Below, one piece after another: positions 46,194 through 54,497 of a DNA stretch of 64,000 nt; positions within the stretch are counted from its first letter, which is position 1; each line of letters begins with the position of its first letter. Both the position numbers and the translations under genes were made by a program. The stretch is taken from positions 186,001 to 250,000 of IMG/VR virus record IMGVR_UViG_3300035698_029839; one strand, given 5' to 3'. The stretch comes from a virus. Under the pieces are notes generated by a model. It had not been told where the DNA came from, searched no databases, and worked only from the letters and a program-made list of their open reading frames with translations.

Positions 46194-46442
46194 ATGACAA
46201 AGATAATTGAAATGAATATTTTTATAGAGGAAATTCGTAAATGGGAACTGAATCCAGCAGAAGCTACTGCTCTAGCAGGAATGCTTATAGCCTCAGCGAT
46301 GGATAGACAAACAGAGCTGCAAAAGAAAAATATAGAGATACAGTTAGAAATGTCAGGACTAGCTACTGATATGTTTAAAAAGATGACTAAATTACTTAAC
46401 GAAATAGACGAAAAAGAGAAGTGGGAAATGCACAATGGTTAA
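46194..46442 (+). CDS. hypothetical helical protein
   Basis: 82 residues, helical, acidic; the end overlaps a small membrane peptide gene. Function unknown. Confidence 0.6.
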   Translation: MTKIIEMNIFIEEIRKWELNPAEATALAGMLIASAMDRQTELQKKNIEIQLEMSGLATDMFKKMTKLLNEIDEKEKWEMHNG

Positions 46443-46536
46443 AAAGAAAAAATATAAAAATAACTTTTTACCAGTGGTGATTATCATAGTATTATTATTA
46501 ACATTAATATATGTAGTAGTAGATATTCTATTATGA
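46435..46536 (+). CDS. single-pass membrane peptide
   Basis: 33 residues: basic N-terminus (VKKKKYKN) and one membrane helix (PVVIIIVLLLTLIYVVVDILL). It overlaps the previous gene by 8 bases and the HPr start (ATGA). Too small for a domain; context and coupling support expression. Confidence 0.6.
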   Translation: MVKKKKYKNNFLPVVIIIVLLLTLIYVVVDILL

Positions 46537-46793
46537 TAGAAACAAAAACAAAAATAACTAGTCCTAATGGTTTACATATGAGACCATGCGGAATGATTGT
46601 TGATTTAGCTAGTACTTTCAAAAGCCGAATCAACATCATCAAAGATGGGACAAAAGCTGATGCCAAAAGTATTATGGAGTTAACAATGCTTGCAGCATTA
46701 GCGGATGAAGAGTTAACTATAGCAGCAAAAGGAGAAGATGAACAAGAGGCTATTATAGCTTTGGAAGAATTAATTAGTAGTGATTTTAATTAA
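46533..46793 (+). CDS. HPr-family phosphocarrier protein
   Basis: 86 residues, the normal HPr length. The active-site histidine is at position 15 in GLHMRPCG (usual GLHARPA). Ser46 lies in AKSIMELTMLA, the usual KSIMGLM site of HPr kinase. In bacteria HPr carries phosphate from PEP to sugar transporters and, through Ser46, signals to regulators. A phage copy could divert PTS signalling or act in another role. No EI, EII or HPr kinase gene is nearby. Confidence 0.9.
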   Translation: MIETKTKITSPNGLHMRPCGMIVDLASTFKSRINIIKDGTKADAKSIMELTMLAALADEELTIAAKGEDEQEAIIALEELISSDFN

Positions 46794-46805
46794 AGGAATA
46801 GAAAG

Positions 46806-47099
46806 ATGTCCGAAGAAGAAAAAATAAAAACTAATGAAGATTTGTTGTTAGAAGAGATAGATAGAGCTATAAAAGAAATAGAAGAAGGTTCAAAAACAGC
46901 AACAAATATAAGTAGAGATTATGCTGTGAAAATAGCTGAGTTTATAAACTGCAACAGTGAAGAAAAGATACAAGATGCGAATTTGTGGTTCAAATATTAT
47001 AAAGGAAAATCAGAAGCTTTGAAAGATGCTGTAGGTATTTTGAGAAGAAAGTTATCCTCATATCATGAAAGGAAAAATAGAAATGAAAAAATTCAGTAA
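46806..47099 (+). CDS. hypothetical helical protein
   Basis: 97 residues after AAAGGAATAGAAAG. Acidic, helical. Function unknown. Confidence 0.65.
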   Translation: MSEEEKIKTNEDLLLEEIDRAIKEIEEGSKTATNISRDYAVKIAEFINCNSEEKIQDANLWFKYYKGKSEALKDAVGILRRKLSSYHERKNRNEKIQ

Positions 47100-47111
47100 T
47101 GGAGAAAAATT

Positions 47112-47747
47112 ATGAAAGAATTCACAGATCGCGCAAGAAAAGTAATGGCTTTGGCAAATCAGGAGGCTCAAAGGTTTAACCATGAATACATTGGCACTGA
47201 GCACGTTCTGCTCGGTCTGGTAAAAGAGGGTTCAGGCGTTGGAGCAAATGTTTTAAAAAACTTGGATCTGGATTTGAAAAAGCTACGTGTTGGAGTAGAG
47301 CAAATGGTTAAAAGTGGTCCAGATATAGTTGCTATGGGTACGTTCCCTAAAACCCTGCGGGTGAAAAGGGTTATAGAATTTGCGGCAGAAGAAGCCCAAT
47401 CTTTTAGTCATAGGTATATAGGAACTGAGCATATCCTGCTTGGTCTTCTGCGAGAAACTGAAGGAATCGCTGCTCAAGTACTTATGAGCCTAGGACTGAA
47501 ATTAAAAGATGTTCGCCAGGAAGTTCTTAGCATATTGGGTGTAGGTAAAGTTAAAGAAAAAAGTTGTGAGAGTTGCTTGTGCTTCCCTGTTTGTTTAATA
47601 ATAAAGCATATTCACGAAACTCCTATGATTGCTATTAAAGATCATCCCAAAATAGAAGAAACGGCAATGTCCATTAGCAGAAAATTTTATAAAATATTGC
47701 AGGAATCATGTGCATATTATACGGAGAAAAACGATGAAAAAGAATAG
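47112..47747 (+). CDS. stand-alone ClpC-type N-domain protein
   Basis: 211 residues. Two Clp N-repeats: FTDRARKVMALANQEAQRF..YIGTEHVLLGLVKEGSG (about 4-45) and RVKRVIEFAAEEAQSF..YIGTEHILLGLLRETEG (about 78-118). These are close to the N-terminus of ClpC, but no AAA+ domain follows. The C-terminal ~60 residues have Cys pairs (CESCLCFPVC). Such a protein could occupy host ClpC adaptors or substrates, redirecting proteolysis (inference). Codons richer in GC than neighbours, suggesting host origin. Confidence 0.9.
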   Translation: MKEFTDRARKVMALANQEAQRFNHEYIGTEHVLLGLVKEGSGVGANVLKNLDLDLKKLRVGVEQMVKSGPDIVAMGTFPKTLRVKRVIEFAAEEAQSFSHRYIGTEHILLGLLRETEGIAAQVLMSLGLKLKDVRQEVLSILGVGKVKEKSCESCLCFPVCLIIKHIHETPMIAIKDHPKIEETAMSISRKFYKILQESCAYYTEKNDEKE

Positions 47748-47919
47748 AAAAGGATTCACATTTATTGAAGTAATAATTGTTATAGCTATAATAGTTATAG
47801 TATTTTCGCTTATCTCAAAGATGGCGTGGTACCTTGCTGTTGGACCAATTTTGAGCAATATAATACCCCTAGTAATAGGGGGAGTTATAGGTTATCTTGT
47901 CGGAAAAAATAAAAAGTAA
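47734..47919 (+). CDS. prepilin-like membrane peptide
   Basis: 61 residues from ATG 47734 (GGAG upstream). Type IV prepilin signature KKNRKG|FTFIEVIIVIAIIVIVF: Gly before the cut site, Phe +1, Glu +5, hydrophobic helix. A second membrane segment (about 36-56) replaces the normal globular pilin domain. Could insert into host pilus assembly or only mimic the signal; inference. Confidence 0.7.
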   Translation: MKKNRKGFTFIEVIIVIAIIVIVFSLISKMAWYLAVGPILSNIIPLVIGGVIGYLVGKNKK

Positions 47920-47996
47920 GATTTTTTACCTAACTCTGAAATAAAACTCTGAAACTTTTAGATTTTGTAAAAGTGAAAGTAAGAGTAAGAGAATAC

Positions 47997-48034
47997 ATAA
48001 CTCCTTTTATAGCAAGGGGTTATATATTTTTTTA
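47997..48034 (+). terminator. rho-independent terminator
   Basis: Stem ATAACTCCTT / AAGGGGTTAT with one wobble and a T-rich tail. Confidence 0.8.
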
Positions 48035-48042
48035 TATTATAG

Positions 48043-48070
48043 TTGACTTTTTTCTAAAAGTGATTATAAT
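48043..48070 (+). promoter_or_regulatory. sigma70-like promoter
   Basis: TTGACT, 16-nt spacer ending AAAAGTGAT, TATAAT; upstream of the gene at 48102. Confidence 0.88.
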
Positions 48071-48101
48071 AAATTGGTAAAGTATAAATATTGAGGTAAT
48101 A

Positions 48102-48914
48102 ATGACAGGTCCAAACTTAAAAGAAAAATTTGCTCAAATTGACAAGCTGATGGACACAGAGGGACTGGTTGAAGTAGAAAGATCTGGCAAACCAGGCGGC
48201 ACTGAGAATGCTATTTGTGTAGTATCAGTATCGTCTATTGGAGAGATTGAAGTTATAACTATTATCAATAAGAAAGATGCAGACGATTATTATCAGGAAG
48301 AATGTCAAGATTCGATTGCTTATGATTTTAATGAAGTCCCTGGTATTTATCTTATTGAGTTTAAAATAGAGGGTTCTGGCCCTGATCATAACGGAGAATA
48401 TGATTCATGGGCAGTATTTGTAAATGTTATAAAATATAAAGTCTCTATTGTAAATAAAAAAGATCAATTCGATAAAGAGACCTATTTTAAAAGTTTTGAG
48501 TCCAAAATATATAATGATGATCCTGGCTCTGAATTCCCGCGTGTTCTATTTATAATTAATGATAATGGAAAAGGTGTTATACTTGATATTTTAAATGAAG
48601 AAGTTGCTTATAAAAGTATTATTCAAGAGATGATAGGATATATGAACGAGATGGATCTTCGCATCGGTGTTTCTCCAGCATTAGAAGCTATGGGGCTATA
48701 TACGGCATCATTTTCTATTATCGGAGATATGGTTAATCTTTTTGATCGCGATCTAAATGAAGATATTAAAATTTTTGATATAAAATGTCTCTCTTTAATT
48801 CTGGAAGATGAACCTATCAAAATAATATCAAGAGAAGAGAAACAAAAAAAAGAATGGGATGGTTTCAGTAAATATGTAGATGAATTACGAATGAAAGAAG
48901 AACATATTATATGA
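48102..48914 (+). CDS. hypothetical protein
   Basis: 270 residues, acidic, soluble; the N-terminal half is beta-rich (VPGIYLIEFKIEGSGPDHNGEYDSWAVFVN), the C-terminal half helical. First gene after a promoter; coupled by ATGA to the next. No family recognised. Confidence 0.75.
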   Translation: MTGPNLKEKFAQIDKLMDTEGLVEVERSGKPGGTENAICVVSVSSIGEIEVITIINKKDADDYYQEECQDSIAYDFNEVPGIYLIEFKIEGSGPDHNGEYDSWAVFVNVIKYKVSIVNKKDQFDKETYFKSFESKIYNDDPGSEFPRVLFIINDNGKGVILDILNEEVAYKSIIQEMIGYMNEMDLRIGVSPALEAMGLYTASFSIIGDMVNLFDRDLNEDIKIFDIKCLSLILEDEPIKIISREEKQKKEWDGFSKYVDELRMKEEHII

Positions 48915-49438
48915 TTGGAATAATTATCAATACACTACTTGTTATAGTTGTTATTATAATAGCTATTTATTTGCATATTGTTAATAAAAAGAGAATAAAA
49001 ACATGGCAACAGTTTTTGGGTCAAACTGCTACGTGTTTAAGGGATGTGGTTGAAACACAAAAACAAATTAGAGTTCAAATGAAACAGGTAGAAAAAAATA
49101 AAGAAAAATCAATAAGTTTAAGTAGTTTAAATAAAGCATATAAGGAAGTTGCTGATGAAGACGAAGAAAAAAACCAAAAAGAAAAGACAATAATTAAAAC
49201 TTGTTTAGATTGTCCTGATCATAAAATTATTCACGATCCTGATCCACATGATTGGTATTCCAACCATGATATGGCGGTAGTATGTAAACTTGTTAAAAAT
49301 CCTAATATAGAACCTGATTCTAACTATACTTCGGACAGACAAGAATTTAGAAAATCGGCTTCTTCTTGCCGCCCATATAATTTAAAAAAAAAATCAACAA
49401 TTCCAGATTGGTGTCCTAGAAATAAAAAGAGGAAATAA
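48911..49438 (+). CDS. membrane protein with Cys-rich soluble domain
   Basis: 175 residues. One N-terminal membrane helix (about 2-22), a coiled linker, then a domain with CLDCPDHK..CKLVKN..CRPYNL..WCPRNKKR that may bind zinc. Function unknown. Confidence 0.7.
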   Translation: MIGIIINTLLVIVVIIIAIYLHIVNKKRIKTWQQFLGQTATCLRDVVETQKQIRVQMKQVEKNKEKSISLSSLNKAYKEVADEDEEKNQKEKTIIKTCLDCPDHKIIHDPDPHDWYSNHDMAVVCKLVKNPNIEPDSNYTSDRQEFRKSASSCRPYNLKKKSTIPDWCPRNKKRK

Positions 49439-49442
49439 GATC

Positions 49443-49769
49443 ATGTTCGATTTTTGCGTTAAAATATGGAATGATTATCATAAAAAAATAGCTAAACGAA
49501 AAGTTGAAAAAGCTGTGAAGATGTTTGGTGAACTGGCTTCTAAAATAGATATCTTCAAGAGCCAGCAGTGTAATAGCCTTTATGTAGGAGAGGAAAAAGC
49601 CACTCAAAATAAGGTGATATTAGAAGATTTTAAAAAAGATCTCGAAAAATCAAAGCAAGAGACATGTATTTTAATAAAAGCTGTTGATGCTGTTGATAGG
49701 AAATTGTTAACTTCCGTTGTAATGGATTTTTATGACAGACATGCTACCAAAAATATAGATAAGGAGTAA
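49443..49769 (+). CDS. hypothetical helical protein
   Basis: 108 residues, helical, basic N-terminus. Function unknown. Confidence 0.65.
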   Translation: MFDFCVKIWNDYHKKIAKRKVEKAVKMFGELASKIDIFKSQQCNSLYVGEEKATQNKVILEDFKKDLEKSKQETCILIKAVDAVDRKLLTSVVMDFYDRHATKNIDKE

Positions 49770-49771
49770 AA

Positions 49772-49996
49772 ATGAACAACATTATCAGACAGGCTAAAAA
49801 GTTTTGGGGCTTAGATGGATTTGTGGCCATTATATTCTCTATATTCACAATCAGCGCTTTGTTGAGAGGAAGCATTCTAGGATCTATCTTAATGGGTATA
49901 TTCTCCTACTGGTGGATAAAGAGAGTGTTAGGTAAACCTGCAAAACATAAGGGAGGTTATTCAACCTGCCAAAGTCCAAGAGATTTAGACTTATGA
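49772..49996 (+). CDS. small membrane protein
   Basis: 74 residues with hydrophobic segments at about 18-34 and 36-52 and a short basic tail. Starts after AAGGAGTAAAA. The stop overlaps the next ATG. Confidence 0.65.
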   Translation: MNNIIRQAKKFWGLDGFVAIIFSIFTISALLRGSILGSILMGIFSYWWIKRVLGKPAKHKGGYSTCQSPRDLDL

Positions 49997-50094
49997 AAAA
50001 TCTAACAAAACAATACGTAGATGTTAATAAGGTATCAATAACAAAAATATTTTCTATCTCTGTAGTGACAATAAAACGGAGTAAAATTAAATGA
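49993..50094 (+). CDS. small basic peptide
   Basis: 33 residues (MKNLTKQYVDVNKVS..), overlapping both the previous stop and the next start by ATGA. This coupling is the main evidence for expression; function unknown. Confidence 0.5.
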   Translation: MKNLTKQYVDVNKVSITKIFSISVVTIKRSKIK

Positions 50095-50492
50095 GTATAA
50101 TAGGACAACAAATAGCAGAAGGCAAACGCAGATATGATTACATGGATAGAACAGATAAAAAAATACTAATGGATTGCGTGATGGGTTTCCATAAGCCAGA
50201 AGAACAATATCATCAAGGTGTATGTGGAAATTCTTTAAAAGATTTTTTCCCAAGAAGATGTAAACATTGCGGAGAACTATTGTATCCTGACAAATGGGAG
50301 CCAGTAGAATTTGTTGAATCAGATTGTGAGCATGAGGCTATAGGATATTATCATTCTGATAAAGAAGATGAGAAATTAGTTAACAGATTTCCACAACAAT
50401 GTAAAAAATGCGGAATAGATTTAAAACCCAAAACGTGGATATCAGTAGAAAAGTGGGTGTTATTAAAAGAAATAGAACAATTACAAGAATAA
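50091..50492 (+). CDS. protein with two zinc-ribbon-like motifs
   Basis: 133 residues. Two similar units: RRCKHCGELLYPDKWEPVE and QQCKKCGIDLKPKTWISVE, each preceded by a Cys/His pair (C..H). Looks like a tandem duplication of a small zinc module. Function unknown. Confidence 0.7.
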   Translation: MSIIGQQIAEGKRRYDYMDRTDKKILMDCVMGFHKPEEQYHQGVCGNSLKDFFPRRCKHCGELLYPDKWEPVEFVESDCEHEAIGYYHSDKEDEKLVNRFPQQCKKCGIDLKPKTWISVEKWVLLKEIEQLQE

Positions 50493-50523
50493 CAAAAATC
50501 TTAAATTAAGGAAGGACAATATT

Positions 50524-51357
50524 ATGTCAAAAAAACAAAAACAAGAAGAAAAACAGGGACAGGTACAAAAACAAATTGATAAGTGTGTTTTTGTTCTAGA
50601 TGTCCCAAAATTAGAAGAAAAATCAAAGACAATAGCAGATGTTATGTACAATGTAGAAGGGGATAACTTCAAAGATTCTCTTTACACTATGATCAAAGCT
50701 AGAACACCTATAATTGCTATTCAGACGATAGAAGAAAAAAGATTTATGACCTATCTACAATATTTCAGGATATGTAAAAGTCTACAATTATTTACCTGGG
50801 ACATTGTTGATGGAGTGATAGACTACCAGAAACAGGATACGATAGATATTGATAATAAATGGACTAGAGATACAGGAACAGAACAAGAAAGAATTCTATC
50901 TTATATCACAGCACAATCTTCAAATTTAAGAAAAGAACATCTTAAAGAATATAAGGATAAGGGTTTGAGGGGAGATTTGTATGTTCTGCTCGATTTTCAA
51001 GGTTATTTAGATGTTCCAAGAATTGTAAGAAGATTAAAAACTCTTTCTAATATTAACTCTTTGACAACTACCATAATAGTTGGTCCTCAAATCAAGAATG
51101 AACTTGATTTAGAAATGAGAAAAATAATTCCTACGTTATGTCCACCAGATCCACAAGATGAAGATTTCAAGTTGGCTATCTATGAAATGGCAGATATAAT
51201 CGAAAACTCTGTGCCAGGAATTATTGATCACACAAAAGCAAATGAAGATCAATTACTAAAAGTGTTGCAAGGCAAAACAATCTATGAAGCACAATCATGG
51301 ATGGCTAATAACGTAGTAAAATATATGAATCTTTTAGGGAAAAAAGAAGAAGAATAA
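50524..51357 (+). CDS. Ycf46-like N-domain protein lacking the AAA+ module
   Basis: 277 residues. The segment LYTMIKARTPIIAIQTIEEKRFMTYL is typical of the N-terminal part of Ycf46-like ATPases (L..I.sr.PiI.i.T.EE.R). The later LKVLQGKTIYEAQSWMANNVV matches the hinge that precedes their AAA+ domain. No Walker motifs follow; the protein simply ends. May act as a dominant partner or as an adaptor to the AAA+ ATPase at 6956. Confidence 0.65.
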   Translation: MSKKQKQEEKQGQVQKQIDKCVFVLDVPKLEEKSKTIADVMYNVEGDNFKDSLYTMIKARTPIIAIQTIEEKRFMTYLQYFRICKSLQLFTWDIVDGVIDYQKQDTIDIDNKWTRDTGTEQERILSYITAQSSNLRKEHLKEYKDKGLRGDLYVLLDFQGYLDVPRIVRRLKTLSNINSLTTTIIVGPQIKNELDLEMRKIIPTLCPPDPQDEDFKLAIYEMADIIENSVPGIIDHTKANEDQLLKVLQGKTIYEAQSWMANNVVKYMNLLGKKEEE

Positions 51358-51686
51358 TGGGAAATATAAATACTATTAAAGATAAAGATGGGAATCTGAT
51401 AGCAGAGGCAGATATGGGACTAGCATGTTTCTCAATGGTTGTGGATATTATCCAAAAATATAATCCGACTAAGGTCGTAGGATTTCCTCGTCAAGAAGAA
51501 CTTGATGAACTACTCAACCCATGTTATGAAAAAGGAGAAGATTTTGAAGTAGTTCAACTTTTAACATTTATGAGCGATAAATCAATGTTTACAAAGGAAG
51601 ATATAAAAGCATTTGAAGAGGCAATTGAAAAGTGCAAATTTACGAATAGGGATAAAGGACCAAAGAAAATGCTCAGGAATATATGA
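51357..51686 (+). CDS. hypothetical protein
   Basis: 109 residues, coupled to the previous gene (TAATGG). Acidic, helical; no motif recognised. Confidence 0.65.
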   Translation: MGNINTIKDKDGNLIAEADMGLACFSMVVDIIQKYNPTKVVGFPRQEELDELLNPCYEKGEDFEVVQLLTFMSDKSMFTKEDIKAFEEAIEKCKFTNRDKGPKKMLRNI

Positions 51687-51880
51687 GATATATAAGTCAT
51701 TGCAATATTAAACTTATTGCCTGTACTATCAAAAAAGAATGGATTACTGAAATCGGAAAAGAAAGAACAAATGGAGATGGATCGGGAATTGTTTTTATTG
51801 TTAAAAAAGCAATTTTTCCAAATTTTAAAGAGGATGTAGAAAATGAGCCATGTGTGGATCAAAAAAACTGCTTGGAATAA
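51683..51880 (+). CDS. truncated paralogue of the MCL family (C-terminal part)
   Basis: 65 residues. IKLIACTIKKEWITEIG..GIVFIVKKAIFPNF corresponds to the C-terminal third of the proteins at 52203, 53610 and 54080 (..FIECKIHKSWI..IVANKAIFP). The N-terminal two-thirds are missing. Overlaps neighbours at both ends, so it may still be made. Confidence 0.6.
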   Translation: MRYISHCNIKLIACTIKKEWITEIGKERTNGDGSGIVFIVKKAIFPNFKEDVENEPCVDQKNCLE

Positions 51881-52199
51881 AATCTTAAATGACATAGTTA
51901 AGATACGAAAATTAGCTGATTCTAAGCCAGAATATAGATTATATTTTTATGGAATAGAAGTTTATTCTATAAATTATGCAAGAGCCAAATCTACAAAAGA
52001 AAATGAGTGGCTTAGTATATTAATCTGTGCCGTTGGAAAAACATGTCAAAATCCCGACTTTGATAGGCAAAGAGGAATTACAGTAAATACCATTGCCGCT
52101 TTTGATAAATGGTACATGGAAGAAAAAGAGATCAGAGAAAGATTATCACATTTAGAAGTTAGAAAAGTTGATACTATAAAAACATGTGGAGAAAAATAG
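51843..52199 (+). CDS. hypothetical protein
   Basis: 118 residues; alpha/beta, basic C-terminus. Overlaps the previous gene. Function unknown. Confidence 0.65.
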   Translation: MSHVWIKKTAWNKILNDIVKIRKLADSKPEYRLYFYGIEVYSINYARAKSTKENEWLSILICAVGKTCQNPDFDRQRGITVNTIAAFDKWYMEEKEIRERLSHLEVRKVDTIKTCGEK

Positions 52200-52202
52200 A
52201 CA

Positions 52203-52631
52203 ATGTGTTTAGATAGATTAAAGACAAAAGAAGAAAAAAAAGAAATACTTAAGGACATGCCTAAAAAAAGTATAGTTGTTTATAAGGTTGTGAATAAATG
52301 TGAAGGTAAATATTTTCCACCTTGTCGTTATTGTGACTCATATGTAGAAGGACTAAACAAGGTTCCTATTTTTAGAAGATATATATCAACTTGTTGTCCA
52401 AATTATAAGGGAATTTTTTTAGATTATAAGGTAGGTTTTCATTCTTTTAAATATAAAAATGATGCTCAAAAATATTCTAATCATATAACATTAAATACTT
52501 CAACAGTTATCGAATGTCAAATAAATCAATCTTGGATTACAGAAATAGGAGAACAAAATTTAGGTGCTATAACATATTTCGGTATCTGTTTTGTAACCAA
52601 TAAGATAATTTTTCCAAAATATGAGGAATAA
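52203..52631 (+). CDS. MCL-family protein, paralogue 1
   Basis: 142 residues. Family pattern: MCL.RL.T..EK..IL, then VVYKVV, a variable middle, VGFHSFK, and C-terminal IECQINQSWITEIG..FVTNKIIFPK. Unknown function; shares the layout with 53610 and 54080. The middle has extra Cys (PPCRYCD..CCPNY). Confidence 0.75.
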   Translation: MCLDRLKTKEEKKEILKDMPKKSIVVYKVVNKCEGKYFPPCRYCDSYVEGLNKVPIFRRYISTCCPNYKGIFLDYKVGFHSFKYKNDAQKYSNHITLNTSTVIECQINQSWITEIGEQNLGAITYFGICFVTNKIIFPKYEE

Positions 52632-52655
52632 GAATTATAGATAGCTACGGAGAAT

Positions 52656-52772
52656 ATGATGTACAAATCATTATATAAAGATGAAAAAATGCAACAACTA
52701 GTTGACCAACTTATGAACGGAGAAATCACCGAAAAATAATATGAAAAAGAGATAAAACTGCTTAAACAATAA
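52656..52772 (+). pseudogene. SHOCT-like peptide interrupted by TAA
   Basis: The frame MMYKSLYKDEKMQQLVDQLMNGEITEK stops at TAA (52737) but continues in frame as YEKEIKLLKQ to TAA 52770. Joined with a Glu it fits the SHOCT pattern (L..L...G.IT..E.E..I..L). So GAA to TAA has probably truncated it. Confidence 0.55.
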
Positions 52773-52858
52773 TGATGGCAATTTCAGTAGTATAAAGTGA
52801 AAAAGAATGGCAATTCACAATCAAAAATAGAAAAATATCACTTTTTACCACCTTACTC

Positions 52859-52886
52859 TTGACAATGACAAAATATAGGCTATAAT
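52859..52886 (+). promoter_or_regulatory. sigma70-like promoter
   Basis: TTGACA, 16-nt spacer, TATAAT. It lacks the usual GTGAAAGT box. Downstream are two TTTTAAAATATT repeats and a ~150-nt leader before 53040. Confidence 0.85.
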
Positions 52887-53039
52887 GAGAGTATAACTTT
52901 TTAAAATATTTTAAAATATTTATCTGAATAAAGGCTATTATGATGTTCTATGTAAGTGTTGACGGAAAAAGATAAGGGATATGGTTGAGAGCATTAACTA
53001 CTCATAAAAAATGTTGGATAAAAACAAAAGGATGTAAAA

Positions 53040-53270
53040 ATGAAAAATTATTTAAAGAATTTTATAAAAATGGCATGGCCTGCTCTCATAGGATTCTCAA
53101 TAGGACAATCAATAGGTTTTTTCATCAGACCAATTTATACATTTATACATTTTATACATCTTATAACAGATTTAATAATATTCACAATTTTAATTTTTAT
53201 TCTATATAATATAGTAATTGGTATTGCTAAATTATGTAGAAGGGAGAAATCAAATAATGAAAATTCTTGA
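53040..53270 (+). CDS. small membrane protein, paralogue A
   Basis: 76 residues with two membrane segments (about 12-32 and 38-62). WPALIGFSIGQSIGFFIRPIYTFIH aligns with YPMHVGIAVGQVLCLIFIPAHTIAL of the protein at 54844. The frame from 52985 in another phase is rejected. Confidence 0.65.
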   Translation: MKNYLKNFIKMAWPALIGFSIGQSIGFFIRPIYTFIHFIHLITDLIIFTILIFILYNIVIGIAKLCRREKSNNENS

Positions 53271-53334
53271 TAAAATTAAAAAAGCATGGAAAAAAGCACT
53301 ACTCAACTATGTAAGTTATGTAATGAAGAAATAA
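53257..53334 (+). CDS. very small basic peptide
   Basis: 25 residues (MKILDKIKKAWKKALLNYVSYVMKK), an amphipathic basic helix, overlapping the previous gene with a GGGAG site upstream. Could be membrane-active; low certainty. Confidence 0.4.
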   Translation: MKILDKIKKAWKKALLNYVSYVMKK

Positions 53335-53385
53335 AAGTTATAAAAACTAAAATAGACCACCCAATTATAGAAACAAGGACTAAAG

Positions 53386-53607
53386 ATGAGTAAAGAAGAA
53401 AAACAAATAAGGATACCAACAGTTAAAGATATGCAACTTATTAATGATTACGCAGACGAACAAGATTTCTGGAAAAAAGATACTAAAGAAGAGGTGCTAG
53501 ATTTATTTGTAGTCTTAGTAGGATATGGATTAGAACCACAAAAAGCAATTAATAATATAAATGGTATGATAACTGCTATGAAAAATGAATATAGAAAGGG
53601 AAAATAA
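53386..53607 (+). CDS. hypothetical protein
   Basis: 73 residues, helical and acidic, before the MCL paralogue at 53610. Function unknown. Confidence 0.6.
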   Translation: MSKEEKQIRIPTVKDMQLINDYADEQDFWKKDTKEEVLDLFVVLVGYGLEPQKAINNINGMITAMKNEYRKGK

Positions 53608-53609
53608 TT

Positions 53610-54089
53610 ATGTGCTTAAGTATATTATTAACAAAAAAAGAAAAAGATAAAATATTAAAAAATATATCGAGAAAAGGATTGACCGTTTATAAGGTTGTAG
53701 AAGTGTGTAATAGGGAATATTATCCTATATATAGAGAACTCGATATAGAGAAATCACATTTTTCAGAAGGAAAAAATGTTGATATTCCTAGAGTTAAAAA
53801 GATAAGGACAGAAGATAAAATACCAACCTACTATAAGGCAGGATTCCACTTTTTCAAGAAATATAAAGATGCTCTAAAATCATTAAAATATTTAACTAAT
53901 ATTCATAAAAATAAAAAATTTAAATTTATTGAATGTAAAATACATAAATCATGGATTATCGCTATGGGAATGAATTTCATAGAAATTACAGGAGGAGGAG
54001 AAGAATCATTTGGAGTTAGTATAGTAGCTAATAAAGCTATTTTCCCAGATAAGAATGTGGAAAATGAGAAGGACCAAAAATGTGCCTAA
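53610..54089 (+). CDS. MCL-family protein, paralogue 2
   Basis: 159 residues: MCLSILLTKKEKDKIL..GLTVYKVV..YYPIYR..YKAGFHFFKKYKDA..FIECKIHKSWI..IVANKAIFP. Full-length family member. Overlaps the next member by 10 bases. Confidence 0.75.
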   Translation: MCLSILLTKKEKDKILKNISRKGLTVYKVVEVCNREYYPIYRELDIEKSHFSEGKNVDIPRVKKIRTEDKIPTYYKAGFHFFKKYKDALKSLKYLTNIHKNKKFKFIECKIHKSWIIAMGMNFIEITGGGEESFGVSIVANKAIFPDKNVENEKDQKCA

Positions 54090-54496
54090 ATAGATTATTA
54101 ACAGAAAAACAAAAAACAAAAATATTAGACAAAATTACAAGAAAAGGTATTACTGTCTATAAGGTAATAAAAGTAATTAATTCTAAATTTTATCCTAGCT
54201 ATCAAGATAATGAGACTGCTTTTGAAGAAGGAACGAATATAGATGTTAATAAGACTAATAAATATTTGCATTTGTGGGAAGGCCCTGGAGAACAGAGAAT
54301 ATATAAGTCAGGTTATCATTCTTACAAAACTAAAAAAGCAGCAGAGAAATTACTAAGACATTTGAAGAATAACTGTATTGATTATAGGCTTATCCATTGT
54401 AAAATTCATAAATCATGGATACTAGAAATAGGCTTTGATCATGGTATTACTTTTGTAACAAGTAAAATAATTTTCCCTAAAAAAGAGAAGGACTAA
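54080..54496 (+). CDS. MCL-family protein, paralogue 3
   Basis: 138 residues: MCLNRLLTEKQKTKIL..GITVYKVI..FYPSYQ..YKSGYHSYKTKKAA..IHCKIHKSWILEIG..FVTSKIIFPK. Tandem copy of 53610 with a shorter middle. Confidence 0.75.
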   Translation: MCLNRLLTEKQKTKILDKITRKGITVYKVIKVINSKFYPSYQDNETAFEEGTNIDVNKTNKYLHLWEGPGEQRIYKSGYHSYKTKKAAEKLLRHLKNNCIDYRLIHCKIHKSWILEIGFDHGITFVTSKIIFPKKEKD

Positions 54497-54497
54497 A

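Noticed and set aside
52985-53209. Alternative frame overlapping the membrane gene at 53040
   Set aside because: Low-complexity aromatic translation; the 53040 frame has a paralogue at 54844.
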